Shown one piece after another: positions 49,371 through 55,669 of a DNA stretch of 55,669 nt. Position numbers and translations under genes: made by a program. Below the pieces are notes generated by a model. The model had not been told where the DNA came from. It saw nothing but the letters and a program-made list of their open reading frames with translations, and did not search any database. This DNA is from Flavobacteriaceae bacterium (GTDB lineage Bacteria; Bacteroidota; Bacteroidia; Flavobacteriales; Weeksellaceae): positions 1 to 55,669 of the forward strand of contig JAUNUH010000013.1 of NCBI GenBank assembly GCA_030538275.1, read 5' to 3'. The first letter of the stretch is position 1. Every line of letters begins with the position of its first letter.

Positions 49371-49470
49371 TCCGACGGCTTTGATTCCGTCAGAGGATTA
49401 TTGGGTTTTTTTGGTATGGGGAGTTTTCTCAAATTTTTAGCTCCAGCTACCACCTTTTTAATCCGTCGTA
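49371..49470 (-). promoter_or_regulatory. Structured leader with switch-like alternative pairings
   Basis: Read leftward, P1 pairs GGATTA (49464-49459) with TAATCC (49400-49395) and encloses two hairpins, TAGC-TGGA-GCTA (49449-49438) and GAG-AAAA-CTC (49430-49421). Directly after comes a terminator-like stem, TCTGACGG (49394-49387) / CCGTCGGA (49378-49371), then TTTATTTT and the ATG at 49357. The 5' CGACGG (49468-49463) can instead pair with CCGTCG (49378-49373); this shares bases with both P1 and the terminator, so the states exclude each other. I could not match it to a known riboswitch class. Confidence 0.5.
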
Positions 49471-49511
49471 AAATTACAATTAAATTTTAATATAAATAAC
49501 AGGAAATTTTG

Positions 49512-49532
49512 AACGATTCATGATGAATTGTT
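49512..49532. promoter_or_regulatory. Operator-like dyad between the CNNM leader and acyP
   Basis: AACgATTCAT-g-ATGAATtGTT is a near-perfect 21-base dyad in the AT-rich gap (49471-49693) that otherwise shows nothing. Confidence 0.3.
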
Positions 49533-49693
49533 AATATCTTGTAATTCTCTTTATTTTTTTGATTGATTTATGGTAAATAAATAGAATTGTAAGCTTTCAT
49601 TTAACGAAATGATAATCAATTTGTTTGCTAAATATTATTTTTAATTACAAATACAAATAAAATCCATATATTGTAAATTCATGTTGGAATAAA

Positions 49694-49966
49694 ATGACGA
49701 TTAAAATTACAGTGAAAGGGAAAGTTCAAGGCGTTTTTTTCAGAAACAGTACCAAGGAACAGGCAGATTCGCTCAAAATACGTGGCACCGTAGAAAATCT
49801 CTCCAATGGTGATGTATTGATAGTGGCACAAGGAAAAGAAGAAAATTTAAACAAATTAATCAATTGGAGCAGACAAGGGCCAGAAAGGGCTGTGGTGGAT
49901 TCTGTGCAATTTGAAGAGATAGAAGATTCTAATTTTTTGAAAAATTTTATTGTAAAAAGATGGTAA
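49694..49966 (+). CDS. acyP: Acylphosphatase
   Basis: 90 residues. KITVKGKVQGVFFRNSTKEQADSL contains the phosphate-binding loop GKVQGVFFR with the catalytic Arg, and GTVENLSNGDV carries the catalytic Asn of the family. It hydrolyses acyl phosphates such as 1,3-bisphosphoglycerate or acetyl phosphate. The stop is 12 bases from the convergent GH25 gene. Confidence 0.95.
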   Translation: MTIKITVKGKVQGVFFRNSTKEQADSLKIRGTVENLSNGDVLIVAQGKEENLNKLINWSRQGPERAVVDSVQFEEIEDSNFLKNFIVKRW

Positions 49967-49978
49967 ATTTTCCAAGTT

Positions 49979-50818
49979 TCAATCCAATGTGTATTTTAAT
50001 AGTTGCCAGCGCCCACCATTGAAGATGTTGATGTCCACTTTGTGGGGTACGCCTGGTAAGATGCCATTTTCTGTAAATTGCCAAAACTGCCAATCAACAT
50101 CGGTTATGGGTTCTGCTACATCGTTGTAATTTGCTATCCATAAGGGATAATCATCAAATTGATTTTCTAAATTTTCTTTGTAAAAGTGATAATAAGTATA
50201 TATTATTGGTTTGGTTTGATATTCCTCTTCCACCAAATTCAGCCAAATTTGTAAATCAGCCACCAAACTTTCTTTGCTTTGATTTTTGGCTATTTTTTCA
50301 ATATCCAGAACAGGGCGTAAATCACCTTTTTTTAATTCAATTTGATCAAGAAATAATTTAGCTTGAAGTTCTGGGCTTTCCCAGGGTCGATAATAATGGT
50401 ATGCTCCACGTATAAAATCCTGATTTTCTAATTGTTGCCAATACCTATTAAATTTTCGATCAATTCCATCTTTTCCCATAGTAGCACGCATCACAACAAA
50501 TTCTATCGGAATGCTTCCATGCATCAACGATAGACTATCAAACACCATAAAATCTTGATAATGCGATATATCTATGCCAAATGTTGCGTCATTATAATCA
50601 CTAATAATGCGTCGGATTCTATTTTTTTCGAAGGTAGTATTGGTTAATAAATGCGCTCTTTCTTTCATCAAATACATCGCATAATAAAATCTGGCCTTTT
50701 TGTAAGTATATTTCACAACGAAAAGGCTACAAATAAAAAGAGCCAAATAGATGAAAAACCTGATTTGGCGTGTCTTTTTTATAATTTTTGCAATGGAATT
50801 TTTCTTCTTTTGTCTCAT
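49979..50818 (-). CDS. GH25-family lysozyme with membrane anchor
   Basis: 279 residues. A basic N-terminus (RQKKKNSIAKIIKKTRQ) and one transmembrane helix (about 23-42) place the enzyme in the periplasm. The GH25 barrel has the catalytic Asp in FGIDISHYQD, the acidic pair in VLDIEKI, GAYHYYRP, YTYYHFYKENL, PLWIANYND and WQFWQFTENGILPGV...VDINIF. It should cleave the glycan of peptidoglycan, probably in wall remodelling, as it is membrane-tethered and alone. Confidence 0.9.
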   Translation of the reverse strand: MRQKKKNSIAKIIKKTRQIRFFIYLALFICSLFVVKYTYKKARFYYAMYLMKERAHLLTNTTFEKNRIRRIISDYNDATFGIDISHYQDFMVFDSLSLMHGSIPIEFVVMRATMGKDGIDRKFNRYWQQLENQDFIRGAYHYYRPWESPELQAKLFLDQIELKKGDLRPVLDIEKIAKNQSKESLVADLQIWLNLVEEEYQTKPIIYTYYHFYKENLENQFDDYPLWIANYNDVAEPITDVDWQFWQFTENGILPGVPHKVDINIFNGGRWQLLKYTLD

Positions 50819-50884
50819 TGCATTAATGAATATTTCCCGATGAAAGGATAAAATCTAGAAAATTCAATAAAATTGCTTTAATTT

Positions 50885-51607
50885 TTAAACTTTATCTTTC
50901 AAATCAGGTCTTGTAGGTCTAATCTCAATTTTACTTGGAAGAGTTCTAGGGTGCATTTTCAGCAAGTCTAGAACCAAAATTCCGATATCTTCGGGTTGAA
51001 TTTTCCAGGCATCCTTTTCGCTGGGTTCATGGTTGTTGAATTCAGATTTTACAGAACCGGGCATGATGGTAGAAACTTTGATATTGAATTGACGCAAATC
51101 TAGCATTGCCGCTTGTGTAAAGCCTACCACGCCAAATTTAGACGCGTTGTATCCAGCACCGTTTTCAAAAAAATTGGTTCCTGCCAGACTCGCCAAGGTA
51201 ATATAATACCCTTCAGTTTCTTTCAACGATTCAAAAGAGGCTCGAAGCGTATGGAAGCAACCCGTTAAATTCGTGTCAATCATCTGGTTCCAGTTTTCTG
51301 TACTTAATTGATGCACGGGAGCAAAATGACCTACACCCGCATTGGCCAATACAACATCCAGCCTTCCGAATTTATCGATGATAGAACGAACAGCTTTTTC
51401 TTCATCTTCGGCTTGGGTAACATCGGATTGAAGGCCAATTACTCGGTTTTCATCGGTGGATAAAGCCATGGCAGACTTTTGCGCAATTTCAAATTTTCTT
51501 CCAGATATGGCTACTCGCATGCCTGCTTCTAATAAAACTTGGGCCACACCAAATCCAATTCCATGCGTTCCGCCTGTTATGTAGGCTACTTTGTCGTTTA
51601 AATCCAT
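50885..51607 (-). CDS. Short-chain dehydrogenase/reductase
   Basis: 240 residues from ATG 51607 (a TTG at 51640 would add eleven). Classical SDR: the NAD(P)-binding ITGGTHGIG, ANAG, the catalytic Ser in TLASLAG and YNASK with Tyr and Lys, and MPGSVKSEF. Arg in ISGRKFE after beta-2 suggests NADPH. Substrate unknown; there is no pathway context. Confidence 0.9.
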   Translation of the reverse strand: MDLNDKVAYITGGTHGIGFGVAQVLLEAGMRVAISGRKFEIAQKSAMALSTDENRVIGLQSDVTQAEDEEKAVRSIIDKFGRLDVVLANAGVGHFAPVHQLSTENWNQMIDTNLTGCFHTLRASFESLKETEGYYITLASLAGTNFFENGAGYNASKFGVVGFTQAAMLDLRQFNIKVSTIMPGSVKSEFNNHEPSEKDAWKIQPEDIGILVLDLLKMHPRTLPSKIEIRPTRPDLKDKV

Positions 51608-51727
51608 TAAATCAATTTTTTTTGGCGAAGTACCCTGCAAAATTCAATCCAAATTAGGTTTTTTAAAAGCAATCCATTTTTGATGAATAAGCAGAAATTA
51701 ATCCCTTGAAATTTGCCTCCAAAATGA

Positions 51728-53119
51728 TTATAAAGAATAAGATAATCCTACATTAACACCTAATAAATAGGGTTGAACTTGATCATTTCCGGTAACCGTA
51801 TTAATCATATATTTCATTTGTGGTTCAACTTTTACAGATGCTTTTTCAGTAAGTTTATAATCAAGTTTCACCCCTGCATTGGCAGAGAATGATACAGATT
51901 TCACATTGGTAGGACGAGCGATTAATGAGGTCGTATTCATGGCGTACACATCGTTTTGATTGCGTACCAATGTCGATACTCCGCCAGTTGCGGCTACACT
52001 TATCTTTTTTCCTTTTTTGAGGTTGTATTCCATTTCCATAGGAATCTCTACCAATTGTAAATGTTGCTCAATATCTTGTTTAATGCCTTGAATATAAGTA
52101 GATTCTAAATTCACAAGATGGGTTTCGTAATGAGCAAAAGAAGAAATATCAGGACTTATATTTGAATAGCTTCTCATATTGTAATTTACACTACCTGGAG
52201 TTTCGTTTATTTTGAATGGAACATCGTAAGTGTCTTGTCTAATGTCGATTATGCCGACTCCGGTTCTAATCTTTATGCGATCATTTAATTGATATGATGC
52301 ATGTGCTCCATAAGTTTTGGACCATTTTGATTTCACATCCAATTGGTTGAATTCAGGTGTAATAAGGCTCATTTGATTGAAGCTTCCCAACATGGCAGCA
52401 CCTGCGAAGGGGCTAATACTGAATTTGCCAGCTGGTTTAATCTCCTTCATTTTTACTTCATTTTTTGGGCTTTCTTCTGTGGCACCTATAGTTGTAATTT
52501 GCAAGAAATGATTATTTTGAGTAGAATTCAGGGCAAATAATTCGGGTGAGGTCATTTCAATTCGGCTAGAGGTTTGAAATGGTGCAGTAAGCGCAGAAAA
52601 AATATTTACTTTTCGTTGTTTTAATGAATTTTGCGATGTATTAGAGGCAAATCTTTCATTGGAATGAGAGTAATCTTGCTCAGAATTGAATATTTTTTGA
52701 ATAAAACCTGTCATTCGATGAATTCCATTGTGAAAATTTGGAGATGGTTTTTCCGTAGCTATATTTTGATTTAATGATTCAATAGAAATAGGATTTTCAT
52801 TTTGTGAAATGGTTTTTTGTACTTGATTACTGTCTGGCACACGCACTTCTGGCTGTGGTGAATGTGTAATCACAGGCAAATTTTCCTGTAAAATGGAGGG
52901 TGATTTATGAATTTCATTATTATTAAACCATAAAAAACCTATGCTCAACAATGCAGGAACCAGAATGGCGGCTGCTATCGCTAGGCGTCGTCTCCAGGGT
53001 ATAATCCGGGTTTTTTCTTTTTGCAATTCCTTTGAAATATTTTCCCATGCACCAGGCGGAGGAGAAATTTCGTGGTTTTGCAACCTGGATTTAATATGTT
53101 CTTCAAATTTATCGTGCAT
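51728..53119 (-). CDS. Membrane-anchored protein with C-terminal beta-barrel-like domain, sigma-factor partner
   Basis: 463 residues. Cytoplasmic N-terminus 1-43 (MHDKFEEHIKSRLQNHEISPPPGAW, the usual start of Bacteroidota sigma-partner proteins), one transmembrane helix (about 46-66), a Ser/Asn/Gln-rich periplasmic linker (about 70-240), and a C-terminal ~220 residues with alternating beta strands ending PYLLGVNVGLSYSL, like an outer-membrane beta-barrel. It begins 1 base after the sigma gene. It is likely an anti-sigma factor or sensor; how a barrel-like domain and an inner-membrane helix coexist is unclear. Confidence 0.75.
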   Translation of the reverse strand: MHDKFEEHIKSRLQNHEISPPPGAWENISKELQKEKTRIIPWRRRLAIAAAILVPALLSIGFLWFNNNEIHKSPSILQENLPVITHSPQPEVRVPDSNQVQKTISQNENPISIESLNQNIATEKPSPNFHNGIHRMTGFIQKIFNSEQDYSHSNERFASNTSQNSLKQRKVNIFSALTAPFQTSSRIEMTSPELFALNSTQNNHFLQITTIGATEESPKNEVKMKEIKPAGKFSISPFAGAAMLGSFNQMSLITPEFNQLDVKSKWSKTYGAHASYQLNDRIKIRTGVGIIDIRQDTYDVPFKINETPGSVNYNMRSYSNISPDISSFAHYETHLVNLESTYIQGIKQDIEQHLQLVEIPMEMEYNLKKGKKISVAATGGVSTLVRNQNDVYAMNTTSLIARPTNVKSVSFSANAGVKLDYKLTEKASVKVEPQMKYMINTVTGNDQVQPYLLGVNVGLSYSL

Positions 53120-53120
53120 A

Positions 53121-53675
53121 TCAGGCTATATTCGATTTAAGTTTCTTTTTTTTTAGTTCATTTCTTAACCATCCTTTTGCGCGTGACAAATTGGATTTTG
53201 AAGTTCCTACAGAAATATTAAGCTCTTCGGCAATTTCTGCATGTGTATAATTTTCAATGACATACATATTAAAAACGATACGGTATTGATCGGGCAGTTT
53301 TTGAATCGTTTCGGTAAGCTCTTGGTTGGTATAGGCTAATTCAATTTCCTCAATTTCTTCTAACTCTGTGGATGTGAATTGATAAGGATTTTCTGCCACA
53401 ATTGTCAATCGGTTTTTCCTGAATTTATCCATACATTTATTCACCATGATTCTGCGTAACCAACCCTCGAACGAGCCTTCTCCACTATAGGTGTCAATTT
53501 TCTGAAAAGCACGAATAAATGCCTCCTGAAAAGTATCTTGCGCATCATCATAGCAATGAGAATATCTCATGCAAACAGCAAACATACTTGCTGCATATTT
53601 CTCATAAACAGCACTTTGTGCGCGCGTGTCATTTTTTTTGCAACGCTCAATTAATATGTGGAGTTCTTCTTTCAG
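53121..53675 (-). CDS. ECF-type RNA polymerase sigma factor, apparent CTG start
   Basis: 184 residues if started at CTG 53675. The first ATG (53585) lies inside conserved region 2: the open frame upstream encodes KEELHILIERCKKNDTRAQS and AVYEKYAAS, the normal ECF N-terminus. No ATG, GTG or TTG occurs between the in-frame TAA at about 53700 and 53585. CTG at 53675 lies 10 bases after the stop of the upstream lipoprotein gene, suitable for coupled translation. Region 2 (CYDDAQDTFQEAFIRAFQKIDTY) and region 4 helix-turn-helix (YTHAEIAEELNISVGTSKSNLSRAKGWLR) are clear. Confidence 0.88.
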   Translation of the reverse strand: MKEELHILIERCKKNDTRAQSAVYEKYAASMFAVCMRYSHCYDDAQDTFQEAFIRAFQKIDTYSGEGSFEGWLRRIMVNKCMDKFRKNRLTIVAENPYQFTSTELEEIEEIELAYTNQELTETIQKLPDQYRIVFNMYVIENYTHAEIAEELNISVGTSKSNLSRAKGWLRNELKKKKLKSNIA

Positions 53676-53685
53676 AGAAGGTGAT

Positions 53686-54099
53686 TTATGGGTAAATTAC
53701 GATGTCTTTTGTAATAAATACATCTTCATTAGCTTCATTTTGACCAGCCCAAAATCTAAAATGGTAGGTTCCGGAATTTCGGGGAGAAAAATAAAAATAG
53801 GGAGAAATAGCTTCTTCTGCTCCACAAGTTCTATTGTTATACTCTATAAACCACGCCATCACTGTGCGTTCATTTCCTACCACATCGTATCCATGCGTTT
53901 GAAACTGCTGGCAATCGCGTTTGTAACGGGTATGAGTTCTAATTTCTACACGATTTCCTAGTCTAGCAGAGTCGGGCATAGAAATACTGTCTATGCCACG
54001 CGCAACATAATGTAATGTTTGATAATCATCATCATTGTTACAAGAGGTAATGGTGAGTGTGCTCAAAATTAATCCAAGTATCCAAAAATACTTATTCAT
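53686..54099 (-). CDS. Small lipoprotein of unknown function
   Basis: 137 residues. The lipoprotein signal peptide ends TITSC-NNDDD; the Asp-rich stretch after Cys resembles surface-export signals of Bacteroidota lipoproteins (LES-like), although these are usually K-(D/E)2. The rest is beta-rich (YFYFSPRNSGTYHFRFWAGQNE) with two further Cys (CQQF, RTCG). Not recognised. It precedes the sigma factor by 10 bases and may be part of its sensing system. Confidence 0.75.
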   Translation of the reverse strand: MNKYFWILGLILSTLTITSCNNDDDYQTLHYVARGIDSISMPDSARLGNRVEIRTHTRYKRDCQQFQTHGYDVVGNERTVMAWFIEYNNRTCGAEEAISPYFYFSPRNSGTYHFRFWAGQNEANEDVFITKDIVIYP

Positions 54100-54227
54100 T
54101 TGTGTGTCCTTTTTTGATTAGACGTAAAGATAAAAATTCGGTTGCGTTTGTCCTTATTTTTTAGCCAATTTAACTTGGATTTTTAACTACGAGAAAATAT
54201 TGAAATTTTATCATTAATTAAAATGAA

Positions 54228-54265
54228 AAAACCTTTTCAAATTTATCGTTTGAAAAGGTTTTGTA
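54228..54265 (-). terminator. rho terminator
   Basis: A 14-bp perfect stem AAAACCTTTTCAAA (54228-54241) / TTTGAAAAGGTTTT (54249-54262); on the minus strand it is followed by TTTTTTCATTTT. It lies about 60 bases after the rho stop. Confidence 0.8.
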
Positions 54266-54323
54266 TGATAAATATGTAAATATGTACTTTTTATATTTTA
54301 TAAAATGAGCAATTTACTATATT

Positions 54324-55669
54324 TTAATGTGACATACTTACAAGTAATTCTTCATTGCTTCGTGTCATTTCCATTTGTTTTTTCAAGAATTCCATAGCTT
54401 CAACAGGATTCATATCTGCCATGATGTTGCGTAGAATCCACATACGTTGAGAAGTGGGTTCGTCTAGCAACAAATCATCGCGACGGGTAGAAGAAGAAAC
54501 CAAGTCGATAGCTGGGAAAATACGTTTATTTGCAATTCTTCGGTCTAATTGTAGTTCCATATTTCCAGTCCCTTTGAATTCTTCAAAGATTACTTCATCC
54601 ATTTTAGAGCCTGTATCTATCAATGCGGTTGCAATAATAGTAAGTGATCCACCGCCTTCTATATTACGTGCTGCGCCAAAAAATCTTTTGGGTTTGTGTA
54701 AAGCGTTGGCATCCACACCACCTGTAAGTATTTTGCCCGATGCAGGCGCTACGGTATTATAAGCTCTGGCCAATCTTGTAATGGAATCAAGCAGAATCAC
54801 CACATCATGGCCGCATTCCACAAGCCTTTTTGCCTTGGATAATACAATATTAGCCACCTTTACATGTCGTTCTGCAGGTTCATCAAAAGTAGAAGCGACC
54901 ACTTCACCTTTTACATTTCGTTGCATATCTGTCACCTCTTCTGGACGTTCGTCTATCAATAAAATGATTTGATAAACTTCTGGGTGATTTGCGGCAATAG
55001 CGTTTGCTATATCCTTCATCAACATTGTTTTACCCGTTTTGGGTTGCGCCACGATCATTCCGCGTTGTCCTTTTCCTATGGGTGAAAACAAATCAACAAC
55101 ACGTGTAGAAATATTACTGTTTTTATTGGCAATGTGAAATCTTTCTTGTGGAAAGAGGGGTGTCAAATGTTCAAAGGAAACTCTATCGCGAACAAAACTA
55201 GGTTCACGACCGTTGATTTCAATAATTTTTAATAATGGAAAATATTTTTCACCTTCTTTGGGTGGTCTTACTTCTCCTATTATGGTATCTCCGGTTTTCA
55301 AACCAAATAATCTAATCTGGGATTGTGAAACATAAACATCGTCTGGAGATGGTAAATAATGGAAATCAGATGAGCGAAGGAATCCATAACCCTCGTTCAT
55401 GATTTCTAAAACACCTTCGGTTTTTATAATTCCTTCAAACTCATAATTGGGATCCAGATACTTGTTTTTGAACTGTTTTTGGGTTTGAGTCTGTTGTTGA
55501 TTTTGACCAGATTGACCTGCATCATTTTTAGCATTTTGTGATTGATTATGCTGTTGGTTTTGACCAGATTGACCTGCATCATTTTTAGCATTTTGTGATT
55601 GATTATGCTGTTGGTTTTGACCAGATTGACCTGCATCATTTTTAGCATTTTGTGATTGATTATGCTGTT
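54324..55669 (-). CDS. rho: Transcription termination factor Rho (5' end outside the window)
   Basis: Partial: at least 448 codons, continuing past the right edge. The RNA-binding OSB domain ([37 protein letters not shown], noted by its ends), P-loop [10 protein letters not shown], Walker [17 protein letters not shown], the Q-loop/R-loop region [28 protein letters not shown] and the arginine-finger region near [21 protein letters not shown] are intact. The ATG at 55400 is internal; the frame continues upstream through Q/N-rich sequence made of 57-bp tandem repeats. Rho terminates transcripts using RNA-dependent ATPase activity; the insertion is typical of Bacteroidota Rho in position but its repeat structure is unusual. 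Confidence 0.95.
   Translation of the reverse strand, partial: QHNQSQNAKNDAGQSGQNQQHNQSQNAKNDAGQSGQNQQHNQSQNAKNDAGQSGQNQQQTQTQKQFKNKYLDPNYEFEGIIKTEGVLEIMNEGYGFLRSSDFHYLPSPDDVYVSQSQIRLFGLKTGDTIIGEVRPPKEGEKYFPLLKIIEINGREPSFVRDRVSFEHLTPLFPQERFHIANKNSNISTRVVDLFSPIGKGQRGMIVAQPKTGKTMLMKDIANAIAANHPEVYQIILLIDERPEEVTDMQRNVKGEVVASTFDEPAERHVKVANIVLSKAKRLVECGHDVVILLDSITRLARAYNTVAPASGKILTGGVDANALHKPKRFFGAARNIEGGGSLTIIATALIDTGSKMDEVIFEEFKGTGNMELQLDRRIANKRIFPAIDLVSSSTRRDDLLLDEPTSQRMWILRNIMADMNPVEAMEFLKKQMEMTRSNEELLVSMSH
55501..55669. repeat. 57-bp perfect tandem repeat within rho
   Basis: Copies at 55501-55557, 55558-55614 and 55615-55669 (cut by the window edge after 55 bases) are identical. Each encodes 19 residues in the rho frame, [19 protein letters not shown], half of them Gln or Asn. 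The left edge continues into a short degenerate Q-rich stretch. Confidence 0.97.

Noticed and set aside
55424..55648. A 74-residue frame made of repeated [19 protein letters not shown] units.
   Set aside because: It is the wrong frame of the rho tandem repeats; the rho frame continues through them.

Overview
The window looks like chromosomal DNA of an AT-rich Bacteroidota, most probably Flavobacteriia. The evidence is a T9SS type A sorting domain on a surface protein, repeated -7 boxes of the Bacteroidota form TAnnTTTG, A-rich leaders instead of Shine-Dalgarno sites, a 6S RNA beside zapA, the gene order tRNA(Thr)-tRNA(Tyr)-tRNA(Gly)-tRNA(Thr)-tuf-tRNA(Trp)-secE-nusG-rplKAJL-rpoBC-DUF3467, a fused isobutyryl-CoA mutase, and a Rho factor with a long Q/N-rich N-terminal insertion.

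Layout. 1-5213: a 5S-rRNA-like fragment, a possible gene remnant, a BspA-like T9SS cargo protein, and a TPR-type histidine kinase with its LytTR regulator, followed by a GC-rich structured repeat. 5214-9328: menD, then a leftward unit running coiled-coil protein, zapA, 6S RNA, rny. 9329-9796: a large composite inverted-repeat element. 9797-24764: rpsU, xerC, hpf, five tRNAs, tuf, secE, nusG, four ribosomal proteins, rpoB, rpoC and a DUF3467 gene translationally coupled to rpoC, ended by two hairpins. 24947-29006: leftward hisE-like gene, yidC, pyrG and SRP RNA. 29109-44286: accessory and housekeeping genes (sugar transferase, S9 peptidase, sigma factor with a membrane partner, formyltransferase-like protein, GH13 lipoprotein, SanA-like protein, RmuC, DUF4126 protein, PQQ sugar dehydrogenase, OYE reductase, DNA polymerase IV, AraC regulator, DUF417 protein). 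44376-49966: IcmF, a CNNM/CorC transporter with a riboswitch-like leader, acylphosphatase. 49979-55669: GH25 lysozyme, SDR, a lipoprotein / ECF sigma / membrane-anchored barrel operon, and the 3' part of rho running off the window.

How it fits together. The core (9797-24764) is the translation and transcription machinery; XerC, ZapA, 6S RNA, RNase Y, SRP RNA and YidC add chromosome segregation, division, RNA turnover and membrane insertion. Two separate sigma-factor modules (32354-33495 and 51728-54099) and one two-component system provide regulation.

Most notable for follow-up: (1) perfect 57-bp tandem repeats encoding a Q/N-rich segment of Rho; (2) two genes, dinB and an ECF sigma factor, whose conserved N-termini extend upstream of every ATG/GTG/TTG, implying ATT and CTG starts; (3) a leader with switch geometry before the CNNM transporter; (4) several unrelated GC-rich palindromic intergenic elements, one built from 5S rRNA sequence, and a MITE-like element. 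No CRISPR array, prophage or intact insertion sequence was seen.
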